A stretch of 64,000 nt of DNA from Mesorhizobium sp. B2-1-1 (GTDB lineage: Bacteria > Pseudomonadota > Alphaproteobacteria > Rhizobiales > Rhizobiaceae), in contig NZ_CP083954.1 of NCBI RefSeq assembly GCF_006442975.2, positions 1,364,001 to 1,428,000 of the forward strand. Direction: 5' to 3'. The notes under the pieces were generated by a model. It was not told where the DNA came from, did no database searches, and worked only from the letters and a program-made list of their open reading frames with translations. Within the stretch, counting starts at the first letter, position 1, and each line of letters opens with the position of its first letter. Shown here piece by piece: positions 53,288 through 61,899 of the stretch. A program made the position numbers and the translations under genes.

Positions 53288-53364
53288 TGGTGATCCCGAC
53301 AGGAATCGAACCTGTGACCTACAGATTAGGAATCTGCCGCTCTATCCTACTGAGCTACGGGACC
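53288..53364 (-). tRNA. tRNA-Arg (anticodon CCT)
   Basis: A complete 77-base tRNA with encoded CCA. The acceptor stem GGTCCCG pairs with CGGGATC (one G-U), discriminator A; D-arm TAGCTCAGTAGGATAGAGC; anticodon stem CAGAT/ATCTG with loop TTCCTAA, anticodon CCT, which reads AGG; T-arm ACAGGTTCGATTCCTGT. It is the integration target: the 46 bases at its 3' side are repeated at 50646, and the gene was restored by the inserted element. Confidence 0.95.
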
Positions 53365-53449
53365 ACGCGGCCCGACACATAGCCGCTTCCGATCGTTTCG
53401 CCAAGGGGCGGGCCGAACACAATCGGCCGGCCCCTGCCGCCGCCAGGCC

Positions 53450-54613
53450 TCAGGCGGCGAGCGCGGTTTCGGCCAGCTTCACCCAGTAGCTCATGCCGTG
53501 CGGGATGGCCTCGTCGTTGAAGTCATAGGCCGGGTTGTGAAGGCCGGCGGTGTCGCCATTGCCAATGAAAATGAAGGCGCCGGGCCTGGCTTCCAGCATG
53601 TAGGAGAAGTCCTCGCCGCCCATCACCGGCTGGATGCCGCGGTGGACATGAGCGTCGCCGGCGACGTTTGCCGCGACGTCGCTGGCAAAAACCGTCTCTT
53701 CCGCATGGTTGAAGGTTACGGGGTAGTTCGCCTGGTAATCGACCTCGATCTTCGCGCCGAAGGCCGTGGCCAATCCGTCGCAGATGGCACGAATGCGCTC
53801 TTCCGACTTCTTGGCGATTTCCTTGCGCAAGGTGCGCACCGTGCCTGCGATCTCCGCCGATTCCGGGATGATGTTGTAGGCGTCGCCGGCATGGAATTTG
53901 GTCACCGACACCACCACCGCTTCAACCGGGTCGGTGCTGCGCGAGGCGATCGTCTGCAGGGCGCCGACCAACTGGCTGGTGATGACGATCGGGTCGATCG
54001 TGCCGTGCGGCATCGCCGCATGGCCGCCGCGGCCTTTCACGGTGATGGTGAATTCCGCGGTCGCCGCCATGATCGGGCCCGGCCGGATGGCGAACTGGCC
54101 GACCGGCAGGCCCGGCATGTTGTGCATGCCGAACACTTTCGCGATGTCGAAACGCTCCATCATGCCGTCCTTGACCATCTCGTTGCCGCCGCCGCCGCCT
54201 TCTTCGGCCGGCTGGAAGATGACCGCCACCGAACCGGCGAAGTTGCGGGTCTCGGCGAGATATTTCGCCGCACCCAAAAGCATCGCCGTATGGCCGTCAT
54301 GGCCGCAGGCATGCATCTTGCCGGGAACGGTCGAGGCATAGGGCTTGCCGGTGATCTCGTTGAGCGGCAGCGCGTCCATGTCGGCGCGCAGGCCGATGGT
54401 GGCGCCTTCGCCCTGGCGGCCGCGAATGATGCCCACGACGCCGGTCTTGCCCAGCCCCGTCACCACATCGTCGCAGCCGAAGGCCTTCAGCTTCTCGGTG
54501 ACGAAGGCGGCTGTCTTGAAGACGTCGAAATTCAGTTCCGGGGTCTGGTGCAGATATCGTCGCCAGCCGGCAACCTCGTCCTGCATTTCGGCGGCACGGT
54601 TCAGGATTGGCAT
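53450..54613 (-). CDS. M20-family amidohydrolase (hippurate hydrolase/N-acyl amino acid deacylase type)
   Basis: A 387-residue metallopeptidase-fold amidohydrolase: RRYLHQTPELNFDVFKTA, the metal motif HACGHDGHTAMLLGAAKYL (in part), FQPAEEGGGGG with the catalytic Glu, FGMHNMPGLPVGQ, the lid domain GRGGHAAMPH and the late MGGEDFSYML. It hydrolyses N-acyl or conjugated amino acids in the cytoplasm. ATG 54613 places the start just before the family homology; the open frame extends 20 codons further. It is the first core gene outside the tRNA-Arg island and divergent from the carboxypeptidase gene. Confidence 0.9.
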   Translation of the reverse strand: MPILNRAAEMQDEVAGWRRYLHQTPELNFDVFKTAAFVTEKLKAFGCDDVVTGLGKTGVVGIIRGRQGEGATIGLRADMDALPLNEITGKPYASTVPGKMHACGHDGHTAMLLGAAKYLAETRNFAGSVAVIFQPAEEGGGGGNEMVKDGMMERFDIAKVFGMHNMPGLPVGQFAIRPGPIMAATAEFTITVKGRGGHAAMPHGTIDPIVITSQLVGALQTIASRSTDPVEAVVVSVTKFHAGDAYNIIPESAEIAGTVRTLRKEIAKKSEERIRAICDGLATAFGAKIEVDYQANYPVTFNHAEETVFASDVAANVAGDAHVHRGIQPVMGGEDFSYMLEARPGAFIFIGNGDTAGLHNPAYDFNDEAIPHGMSYWVKLAETALAA

Positions 54614-54814
54614 GATAGTTCCATCTCGCTGTTGGGGCAGGTCCGCTGCCTTGCAATTGTGATCGTCAGGCACTTTGCCATGTTGACGTCACATAGAGTA
54701 AATAGCACCGCAACAATGCGGTCCGTTTTTGAGGGCGGACTCATTTTGCTGGCGATCGCGTAAATCTTACGGAGCCAGGGGCGACTACGGCAAGAGGCGA
54801 TTTCGGATTCGATC

Positions 54815-55975
54815 ATGCGGCACAGGCATTTCCTCAAACTATTCTGCGCGGGCGCCGTGGCGTTCTCGGCGCTGGCCGGGCCGGCGCTGGCCAATCCGGT
54901 CGTGCTGTTCGACCTGAACAGCGGCAAGATCCTCCAGCATCAGGACGCGTTCAAGCGCTGGTACCCGGCATCGCTGAGCAAGCTGATGACGGCCTATGTG
55001 ACCTTCCGGGCGATCGCGGCCGGCGAGGTCCGGCTCGATTCGCCGATCAAGGTAACGAAACATTCCGCCGCCGAGCCGCCGAGCAAGATGGGCTTCAAGC
55101 CAGGCTCGGTGATGCGGCTCGACAATGCGCTGAAGATGATGCTGGTCAAGTCGGCAAACGACATCGCCATGGCCGTCGGCGAGAATGTCGGGGGATCGCA
55201 GGCAGCCTTTGCCGAGCGCATGAACGCCGAGGCGGTCCGGCTCGGCATGAACGGAACGCATTTCGTCAATCCGAACGGGCTTTATTCGCCGGACCAGTAC
55301 ACCACAGCGCGCGACCTGGCCGTGCTGGTGACGGCGATCCGCCGCGAGTTTCCGCAATATGCGCCGTGGTTCTCGATCGAGGGGCTTGCGGTCGGCAAGA
55401 GGGCGATCCCCAACTACAACCTGTTGATCGGCCGCTATCCCGGGGCCGACGGCATGAAGACGGGCTTCGTCTGCCCCTCCGGCTTCAACATGATCGGTTC
55501 GGCGACCCGCAACGGCCGCACGCTGGTGGCGGTGGTGCTCGGCGAGAAGTCGGCGATCACCCGTGCCGAGGCCGCGGCCAAACTGCTCGACCAGGGTTTC
55601 GATACGCCTGCCGCCGGCTCGGCCACCATTGCCACGCTGGCGCCCTACGGCGACACCATCTCGCCCAACGACATGCGGGACGAGGTCTGCAAGAAGAAGG
55701 CGCCGGCGGAGCAGTCCGAGGCGCCGCCCGCCGTCGCCAAGAACGTGCCGAAATCGCCCTACCAGGAAAAGCTCGACCATGTGCCGACGCTGGTTGCCGT
55801 CGGGCTTGGCGGCGCGACCGGCCCGACCCCGCTGGCCATGCTCGCCCAGGGTAGCCAGGAATATGCCGACGTGCCTATTCCGACCTGGCGGCCGGACAGA
55901 CCGGCGCCCGGCGCCGGCCCGACGGTGGCGGGCTCGGCTGCGCAGGGCGACCAACCCGTCAAGGTTGCGAACTAG
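54815..55975 (+). CDS. D-alanyl-D-alanine carboxypeptidase (PBP5/6, DacF-like)
   Basis: A 386-residue periplasmic enzyme. The signal peptide is cleaved near ALA-NP (26). Active-site motifs: S53-L-S-K56 (PASLSKLMT), SAN in LVKSANDIAMAVGENVGG and KTG in GMKTGFVC. It trims the terminal D-Ala of peptidoglycan stem peptides. The tail (about 285-386) is a Pro/Ala-rich extension with no visible amphipathic membrane anchor, unlike PBP5. Three bases separate its stop from the CobW-type gene, so they may be cotranscribed. Confidence 0.92.
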   Translation: MRHRHFLKLFCAGAVAFSALAGPALANPVVLFDLNSGKILQHQDAFKRWYPASLSKLMTAYVTFRAIAAGEVRLDSPIKVTKHSAAEPPSKMGFKPGSVMRLDNALKMMLVKSANDIAMAVGENVGGSQAAFAERMNAEAVRLGMNGTHFVNPNGLYSPDQYTTARDLAVLVTAIRREFPQYAPWFSIEGLAVGKRAIPNYNLLIGRYPGADGMKTGFVCPSGFNMIGSATRNGRTLVAVVLGEKSAITRAEAAAKLLDQGFDTPAAGSATIATLAPYGDTISPNDMRDEVCKKKAPAEQSEAPPAVAKNVPKSPYQEKLDHVPTLVAVGLGGATGPTPLAMLAQGSQEYADVPIPTWRPDRPAPGAGPTVAGSAAQGDQPVKVAN

Positions 55976-55978
55976 GCA

Positions 55979-57112
55979 ATGAGCGGTTTTCCCATCCCTG
56001 TTTCCGTGCTGACCGGTTTTCTCGGCGCCGGCAAGACGACGCTGCTCAACCGGCTCCTGAAGGACCCGGCGCTGGCCGACACGGCCGTCATCATCAACGA
56101 ATATGGCGAAGTGGCGATCGATCACCTGCTGGTGGAACAGGCGTCCGATGGCATCATCCAGCTTTCGGACGGCTGCCTTTGCTGCACGGTACGCGGCGAA
56201 CTGGTCGACACGCTGGCCGATCTGGTCGACCGGCTGCAGACCGGCCGCATCGCTCGCCTTGCCCGCGTCATCGTCGAGACCACCGGCCTTGCCGATCCGG
56301 CACCGGTGCTGCAATCGATCATGGCGCATCCGGCACTGGTCCAGGCTTTCCGGCTCGACGGCGTCATCACCTTGGTCGACGCGGCCAACGGCGATGCCAC
56401 GCTCGACGCCCATGTCGAGGCGGTCAAGCAGGTCGCCGTCGCCGACCGCATCGTGCTCTCCAAAACCGACCTGGTCGCTGGTCCGGATGGACCGGAAGCG
56501 CTGCGGACGCGGCTGCGGCAGATCAATCCGGGCGCCGAACTGCTGGCTGTCGACGATGCGAAAACGAGCGTCGCAGCGCTGTTCGACTGCGGCCTCTATA
56601 ACCCGGCGACCAAATCCGCCGATGTGCGGCGCTGGCTCGGCGAAGAAGCGATGCATAACCATGATCATCATGATCATCATGATCATGACGGGCATGACCA
56701 CGGGCATGACCACGGGCACGGCCACGACCACGGGCACCGGCATGATCAGCGCATTCGCACCCACTCCCTGGTGCATGACGGCCCGGTGCCGTTCTCGGCC
56801 ATCGAGATGTTCCTCGATCTTTTGCGCTCCACGCATGGCGAGCGCCTGCTGCGAATGAAGGGCGTCATCGAACTCGAGGAAGATCCGTCGCGGCCGCTGG
56901 TGGTGCATGGCGTGCAGAAAATCCTGCATCCGCCGGCTCGATTGCCGTCCTGGCCGGACGGCCAGCGCGGCACCCGGCTGGTGCTGATCACGCTCGACAT
57001 GCCCGAAGACTATGTAAGGCGACTGTTTGCCGCCTTCACCAACCGGCCCTCGATCGACACGCCCGACCGCGCGGCGCTGGAGAACAATCCCCTGGCGATC
57101 GCGGGACGCTGA
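55979..57112 (+). CDS. CobW/COG0523 GTPase metallochaperone with His-rich segment
   Basis: A 377-residue G3E GTPase: Walker A GFLGAGKTT (13-21), the metal-binding CLCC motif in DGCLCCTVRGEL, ETTGLADPAPV, SKTDLV guanine motif, and a CobW C-terminal domain. Between them, about residues 224-255, is a run in which histidine alternates with Asp and Gly, encoded by CATGAT/CACGGGCATGACC-like repeats. This suggests zinc (or cobalt) storage and delivery. The gene is not near cobalamin genes or a visible Zur site, so zinc homeostasis is only the likeliest role. Confidence 0.9.
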   Translation: MSGFPIPVSVLTGFLGAGKTTLLNRLLKDPALADTAVIINEYGEVAIDHLLVEQASDGIIQLSDGCLCCTVRGELVDTLADLVDRLQTGRIARLARVIVETTGLADPAPVLQSIMAHPALVQAFRLDGVITLVDAANGDATLDAHVEAVKQVAVADRIVLSKTDLVAGPDGPEALRTRLRQINPGAELLAVDDAKTSVAALFDCGLYNPATKSADVRRWLGEEAMHNHDHHDHHDHDGHDHGHDHGHGHDHGHRHDQRIRTHSLVHDGPVPFSAIEMFLDLLRSTHGERLLRMKGVIELEEDPSRPLVVHGVQKILHPPARLPSWPDGQRGTRLVLITLDMPEDYVRRLFAAFTNRPSIDTPDRAALENNPLAIAGR

Positions 57113-57124
57113 CCTTTACGACAG

Positions 57125-57355
57125 CTATTCGCCGCGCTCGACCAGGAAGCGGTGACCGCCTGATATGGCGGATGTCTCTACGAGATGATGACCAGAGTCG
57201 GCGCAGAACGCCGGAATGTCGATAACGGCGAGCGGATCGGTCGTTTCCAGCCAGAGCCGGCTGCGGGGCCGCATCCCGGCCAGCCGCTTCTTCGCCTTCA
57301 GCACCGGCAAAGGGCAGTTCAGCCCCTTCAGATCGTAGACGGTGACGTCGGTCAC
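57125..57355 (-). CDS. TusA-family sulfur-carrier-like protein
   Basis: A 76-residue TusA/SirA-like protein with the active motif N13-C14-P15-L-P17 (LKGLNCPLPVLKAKK). The family carries persulfide sulfur for tRNA thiolation, molybdopterin or other pathways. Length and fold are complete. It is convergent with the CobW-type gene (stops 12 bases apart) and follows the lipoprotein gene by location on the same strand. Confidence 0.88.
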   Translation of the reverse strand: MTDVTVYDLKGLNCPLPVLKAKKRLAGMRPRSRLWLETTDPLAVIDIPAFCADSGHHLVETSAISGGHRFLVERGE

Positions 57356-57366
57356 GGCGAAAAATG

Positions 57367-58686
57367 TCAGCCGCCGAACATGCCGAGCAGCTTGTTCTTC
57401 AGCCTCGTCACGCGGCTCTCGTCGGCACTTGCGGCCTGCGTTTCGGCCGGCGGTGCGGGCTCGGCCGGCGCTTCGATCGTCGCGGTGGCGACAGGGGCTT
57501 CCTTGGCGGTCTTGGCCGCTTCCTTTTCGGCCAGCGCCTGCGCCTTGGCGGCTTCCTTTTCGGCCAGCGCTTGCGCCTTGGCCTGCTTGGCAGCTTCTAT
57601 CGCGGCCAGCCGCTGCTCCTCGGCTTTTTGCTTCGCGGCCTTTTCGGCATCGAGCGCGGCCATCTTGCGGCCGGCGGGCGAATCGATGCGGCCCATGCGC
57701 GCCGTCTCGGTGACCGAGCCGTCCGAGTTGAGCGATGGCGGGTCGATCGGCACGCGCTCGCCGCGCGCACGGCGCTTGGACCAGTCGGAGACGATGCTGG
57801 CTTCCTTGATGCCGGCGATGGTGGGCTTGGGCGCCGGCGTGCTTGCCTTGAGGGCGCCGTTGAACGCAGCCTCATACGTGCTCTGATAAGCACTGTAGGC
57901 GCTTTTCAGCGAATCCGGCTGCGTGGACGCAGGGCAGGGGCCGGTCGGATTGAATGTGGTGCCTTCAGGAGCCACCTGGTTGAAGACGTAGCGCTTCTCG
58001 CAAACGTCGACTTTCGGCGGTACCTTGGTGATCTCGAAATTGTCGTAGCCGACCTTCAGCATCTTCCAGAATTCGTAATTCGGGTCGTTGCGGTAGCGCG
58101 CCATGTTGGCGGCGGTCATGCGGAACGGGAAGGCCTGGATCTGGAACTCGGTCTGGCCGCCCTGGAAGGCATCGCGGCCGAACGCATAGATCTGCTCGAT
58201 CTGGGCATCGGTCATCGAATAGCAGCCCGAAGACGAGCAGGCGCCGTGCACCATCAGGTTGGAGCCGGTGCGGCCGTTGGCGCGGTCATAGGCGTTGGGA
58301 TAGCCGATGTTGAAGGACAGATGGTAGTTCGAGCGCGGGTTCATCTGCGCCGGACGCACGGTATAAAAACCTTCCGGCGCCTGGCGGTCGCCCTCGGTGT
58401 ATTTCGGCCCGAGCTTGCCCGACCATTTGCAGATATCGTAGCTGGCGACCATGTCGTAGCGGCCGTTGGTCTTGGCCTTCCAGATTTCGAGCTTGCCCTC
58501 TTCCTTGAAGATGCGCGCCATCACCGAGGAGGTGCGCACCATGCCCTTGGCCCTCATGTCGGCCAGGATCTTGTCGGGCAGGGGCTTGTTGGCCTCCGGG
58601 GCAAAATCCTTCATCGACGAATCATTGCAGCCGGCAACGGCTATCGCGGTGATGAGAATTCCGGTGCGGGCAAGCTTGGCAAACAT
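57367..58686 (-). CDS. Lipoprotein L,D-transpeptidase-like (YafK type) with helical repeat tail
   Basis: A 439-residue protein. The lipobox (ITAIAVAGC, Cys21) shows a lipoprotein. The YkuD/YafK domain (about 25-210) has LMVHGACSSSGCYSMT with the catalytic His and Cys in the YafK form rather than SHGCxRL. In E. coli the YafK relative (DpaA/LdtF) releases Lpp from peptidoglycan instead of cross-linking. The tail (about 345-420) is an Ala/Glu/Lys coiled coil with an 11-12-residue unit KAQALAEKEAA repeated in tandem. ATG 58686 is set by the lipoprotein signal; the frame is open further upstream. Confidence 0.87.
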   Translation of the reverse strand: MFAKLARTGILITAIAVAGCNDSSMKDFAPEANKPLPDKILADMRAKGMVRTSSVMARIFKEEGKLEIWKAKTNGRYDMVASYDICKWSGKLGPKYTEGDRQAPEGFYTVRPAQMNPRSNYHLSFNIGYPNAYDRANGRTGSNLMVHGACSSSGCYSMTDAQIEQIYAFGRDAFQGGQTEFQIQAFPFRMTAANMARYRNDPNYEFWKMLKVGYDNFEITKVPPKVDVCEKRYVFNQVAPEGTTFNPTGPCPASTQPDSLKSAYSAYQSTYEAAFNGALKASTPAPKPTIAGIKEASIVSDWSKRRARGERVPIDPPSLNSDGSVTETARMGRIDSPAGRKMAALDAEKAAKQKAEEQRLAAIEAAKQAKAQALAEKEAAKAQALAEKEAAKTAKEAPVATATIEAPAEPAPPAETQAASADESRVTRLKNKLLGMFGG

Positions 58687-58938
58687 GGATAAGGCTACGT
58701 CTTCTCTTTCGGGCCAATGGCTTCGAAACGGCCGAGCCCGCATGCTGAACACAGACGGACCGTACGCCCGTTAACCTTGAAAATTCCTTACCGCAAGCCT
58801 CGGCCACCCCTCACGGCAATTCCATTGAACCGAATCCGGCGGCATTTTTGTGGCGAAATTGCTCATCGCCGCCACATTGCCGTGGAGCGTTGCCGTGGAG
58901 GCGGCTTGCGGCGGCCCGGTTGAGCCGCCAAATCGTGG

Positions 58939-59889
58939 TCAGAGGCTGCGGCCCATTGCCAGATACTTCTCGCGGCGCTGCTCGCGAAAATCCATGTTGG
59001 CGCCGGCAAAATCCTTCATCGTCTTGGCGATGAGATCGCCCGTCGCGGCAATCACCGTTTCGGGTGCGCGCTGGGCGCCGCCGATCGGTTCGGGAATGAT
59101 GGCGTCGATGATCTTCAGTTCCAGAAGGTCCTGGGCGGTGATCTTCATGTTGGTCGCCGCGTCCTTGGAGCGCGTCGTGTCGCGCCACAGGATGGAGGCC
59201 GCGCCCTCGGGCGAGATCACCGAATAGATGGCATGTTCCAGCATGTAGACGCGGTTGGCGGTGGCGATGGCAATGGCGCCGCCCGAACCGCCTTCACCGA
59301 TGACAACCGAAATCGATGGCACCTTGAGCGCAAGGCAGGCCGAGGTCGAACGGGCAATGGCTTCGGCCTGGCCGCGCTCCTCGGCGCCGACGCCGGGATA
59401 GGCGCCGGCCGTGTCGACCAATGTCAGCAGCGGGATCTTGAAGCGGTCGGCAAGCTCCATCAGCCGCACGGCCTTGCGATAGCCTTCGGGGCGCACCGAG
59501 CCGAAATTGTGCTTCAGCCGGCTCGCCGTGTCGGAGCCCTTCTCCTGGCCGAGGATCGCTACCGGTTCGCCGCGGAACCGGGCAAAGCCGCCGACGATCG
59601 CCTGGTCCTCGCCGAAATTGCGGTCGCCGGCGAGCGGCGTGAAATCGCTGAACAGGCCCTTGATGTAGTCGACGCAGTGCGGCCTGTCGGAATGGCGCGC
59701 CACCTGCACCTTCTGCCATGGGGTCAATGCCTTGTAGAGATCGCGCAGGGCATCGCGCGACCGCTTCTCGAGCCTGCTGATCTCGTCGGCGACATCGACC
59801 GCCTCGCCGTTCTCGGCAAGCTTCTTCAGTTCCAGGATCTTGAGTTCCAGATCCTGCACCGGCTTTTCGAAATCGAGGTAGTTGTACAT
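58939..59889 (-). CDS. accA: Acetyl-CoA carboxylase carboxyltransferase, alpha subunit
   Basis: A 316-residue AccA of normal length: LDFEKPVQDLELKILELKKL at the start, the TPWQKVQVARHSDRPH segment, RNFGEDQAIVGGFARFRG, LMELADRFKIPLLTLVDTAGA (in part) and VIGEGGSGGAIAIATANRV. With AccD it transfers the carboxyl group from biotin to acetyl-CoA, giving malonyl-CoA for fatty acid synthesis. ATG 59889. In many Rhizobiales accA follows xerD as here, 100 bases downstream on the same strand. Confidence 0.96.
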   Translation of the reverse strand: MYNYLDFEKPVQDLELKILELKKLAENGEAVDVADEISRLEKRSRDALRDLYKALTPWQKVQVARHSDRPHCVDYIKGLFSDFTPLAGDRNFGEDQAIVGGFARFRGEPVAILGQEKGSDTASRLKHNFGSVRPEGYRKAVRLMELADRFKIPLLTLVDTAGAYPGVGAEERGQAEAIARSTSACLALKVPSISVVIGEGGSGGAIAIATANRVYMLEHAIYSVISPEGAASILWRDTTRSKDAATNMKITAQDLLELKIIDAIIPEPIGGAQRAPETVIAATGDLIAKTMKDFAGANMDFREQRREKYLAMGRSL

Positions 59890-59987
59890 GCTTGGGCGGA
59901 CCGATACGTCGGAAGCAAAGACTGGCGGGACCCTGAAATCAGGGGCTCCGGGCGATGGAACGTCGCCCTCACATAGCGATATGAGGT

Positions 59988-60905
59988 CTAGTCGGCAAGC
60001 GGGTGATGATCGTTGACCAGCCGCACCAATCGCTCCTCCAGCACATGGGTATAGATCTGTGTCGTCGATATGTCGGCATGGCCAAGCAGTTGCTGGACGG
60101 CCCTGAGATCAGCCCCGTTCTGTAAGAGATGGCTGGCGAAAGCATGGCGAAGCACATGTGGCGAGACCTTGGCCGAGGCGATGCCGGCCCGGGCCGCCAG
60201 CCCCTTGAGGTCGCGAGCGAAGACCTGGCGCGAGAGGTAGCCGCTGTCCGACGCGGCAGGAAACAGGAACGGGCTGTCAGCGAAAGCGGGCACCTTGGCC
60301 CGGGCGGCGAGCCAGGCTCGCATCGCCGCGCGCGCCTTGGCCGACAGCGGCACCATGCGCTCCTTGTCGCCCTTGCCGCGCACCATGAAGAAACGGTCGT
60401 CGCGCTGCGCCACCGTCACCGGCAAGCCGACCAGTTCCGAAACGCGCAGGCCTGTCGCATAAAGCACTTCGACCAGCGCGTGCAGACGCAGCGCCGCCAG
60501 CCTGTCGCTGTCGCCGAGCCCGGCATCGCCGGCCTCCTGCGCGGCGCGGTCGATCAGCCGGCCGGTGTCGGCCTCGCTCATGGTCTTCGGCAGCGGGCGG
60601 CCTTTTTTCGGGCTGTCCAGCGTGCCGGTCGGGTCGTCGCCGCGCAGGCCCTCGGCGTAGAGGAATTTGAAGAACTGGCGGATCGCCGACAATTTGCGTG
60701 CCTGCGATGTCGGGGCGAAGCCGCGTGCGGCGATGTCGTCGAGATAGGCGCGGATGTCTTCGGCGCCGGCGCCGGCAAGACCGCCGGGGATTTCCTGCGA
60801 AGCGTCATCGAGGTCGCGGCGATAGGAGGAAAGCGTGTTTTCGGCGGCACCCCGCTCGGCGCTCATCATCTCCAGAAAGGCTTCGATGCGGGCAGCGCTG
60901 TTCAT
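59988..60905 (-). CDS. xerD: Tyrosine recombinase XerD
   Basis: A 305-residue site-specific recombinase. The N-terminal core-binding domain (1-110) starts [20 protein letters not shown]; catalytic residues are seen in [13 protein letters not shown] (Arg), the beta-hairpin Lys region [25 protein letters not shown] (His-x-x-Arg), [15 protein letters not shown] (His and Tyr nucleophile). It resolves chromosome dimers at dif with XerC. It belongs to the core genome (beside accA and aroK), not to the island 7 kb away, although it is the only recombinase in the window. Confidence 0.93.
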   Translation of the reverse strand: MNSAARIEAFLEMMSAERGAAENTLSSYRRDLDDASQEIPGGLAGAGAEDIRAYLDDIAARGFAPTSQARKLSAIRQFFKFLYAEGLRGDDPTGTLDSPKKGRPLPKTMSEADTGRLIDRAAQEAGDAGLGDSDRLAALRLHALVEVLYATGLRVSELVGLPVTVAQRDDRFFMVRGKGDKERMVPLSAKARAAMRAWLAARAKVPAFADSPFLFPAASDSGYLSRQVFARDLKGLAARAGIASAKVSPHVLRHAFASHLLQNGADLRAVQQLLGHADISTTQIYTHVLEERLVRLVNDHHPLAD

Positions 60906-60927
60906 TTCCTGAAGTTTTTCTTCGGGC

Positions 60928-61080
60928 TCAGTTTTTCTTTGGGTTCAGCTTTTCCGCAGGGATGCGCACGCTCATTTCCGCCTTTTTCGGCTCGACGAAC
61001 ATCACCAACGCGAACATCGTACCATAGGCGATGCCCGCCAGAATCGCTGTTATCACGACAAGGCGAAACAGTGTCGGCAT
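60928..61080 (-). CDS. Small conserved-type membrane protein, 50 residues
   Basis: A 50-residue protein with one membrane helix (about 5-28: [20 protein letters not shown]) followed by [18 protein letters not shown]. Short proteins of this form stand between xerD and aroK in many Rhizobiales, which supports it as real. ATG 61080 with GAAG upstream. Function unknown; it is 22 bases from xerD and probably cotranscribed. Confidence 0.65.
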   Translation of the reverse strand: MPTLFRLVVITAILAGIAYGTMFALVMFVEPKKAEMSVRIPAEKLNPKKN

Positions 61081-61287
61081 CAATCTTCGCCCGTCTTCTT
61101 GTTCTGCGTTTCCAAACCCTGTGCCCTTATGGGACGCCAATCCGGCCAATTCAAGCAAGAAGCTGAAGCGCGCCGGCAACTTCCAATGCAGCCGGTTGCT
61201 CGCCCGCGGGAGGCCAGCCTGCCTCAGTGCGCTTGACGCAACCGGGCTTTTCATGTCGATACGCCGGCAAAGAGGGCTTCGAGGCTG

Positions 61288-61899
61288 ATGAACGCGCTAC
61301 CAGCAAATCCTCCGGGCGGGAGCCATGCCGCGCTGCTGGGCAGGCTCGGCGGCCGCTCCATCGTCTTTGTCGGCCTGATGGGCGCCGGCAAGACCGCGAT
61401 CGGCCGCAAGGTCGCCACCGTGCTGGCGTTGCCTTTCATCGACAGCGACCAGGAGATCGAAAGCGTCTCGCGCATGACCGTTCCGGAACTGTTCGAACGC
61501 TATGGCGAAACGGAGTTCCGGGCGCTGGAGCAGCGCGTCATCCTGCGCGTGCTGGAAAACGGCCCGCAGGTGCTGTCGACCGGCGGCGGCGCCTTCATGA
61601 ACGCACAGACGCGCGAGGCGATAGCGGCACATGGCGTGTCGGTATGGCTGAAGGCCGAACTCGACCTTTTGATGGACCGGGTCTCCAAGAAACAGAACCG
61701 GCCGCTGCTGAAGAGCCCCGATCCGCGTGGCGTGCTCGAGCGGCTGATGAGTGAACGCTATCCGGTCTATGCGACATCGGACGTCACCGTGCCGACCCGC
61801 GACGACCGCAAGGAAGTCATCGCGGCCGAGGTGGTGGAGGCGCTGTGCCGGCATTTCGATATAGCCCAGACCACTCCCGCGGGCGAGGTCGAACCATGA
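61288..61899 (+). CDS. aroK: Shikimate kinase
   Basis: A 203-residue AroK: P-loop [13 protein letters not shown] (about 29-41), [23 protein letters not shown] (in part) for shikimate binding, STGGGAFMN, and the LID/adenine part [21 protein letters not shown]. It phosphorylates shikimate in aromatic amino acid synthesis. ATG 61288 begins a short leader before the P-loop fold, common in alphaproteobacteria. It overlaps aroB by four bases. Confidence 0.95.
   Translation: MNALPANPPGGSHAALLGRLGGRSIVFVGLMGAGKTAIGRKVATVLALPFIDSDQEIESVSRMTVPELFERYGETEFRALEQRVILRVLENGPQVLSTGGGAFMNAQTREAIAAHGVSVWLKAELDLLMDRVSKKQNRPLLKSPDPRGVLERLMSERYPVYATSDVTVPTRDDRKEVIAAEVVEALCRHFDIAQTTPAGEVEP

Larger units (their letters stand above)
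49070..53333. mobile_element. Stacked tRNA-Arg islands without integrase
   Basis: Three direct copies of the tRNA-Arg(CCT) 3' end (15 bp at 49070, 46 bp at 50646, intact gene from 53288) bound two segments. Segment A (49.07-50.65 kb) has the terminase remnant and a membrane protein gene. Segment B (50.65-53.29 kb) has the ATPase-TOPRIM gene. ATTCTACGG repeats lie inside both ends of segment B, like integrase arm sites. No recombinase gene is present in either segment, so the element is decayed or depends on a helper in trans. Confidence 0.7.

Noticed and set aside
59988..60905. Tyrosine recombinase as integrase of the tRNA-Arg island
   Set aside because: It is a canonical XerD between accA and a small conserved-type gene near aroK, 7 kb outside the island, and belongs to chromosome-dimer resolution.
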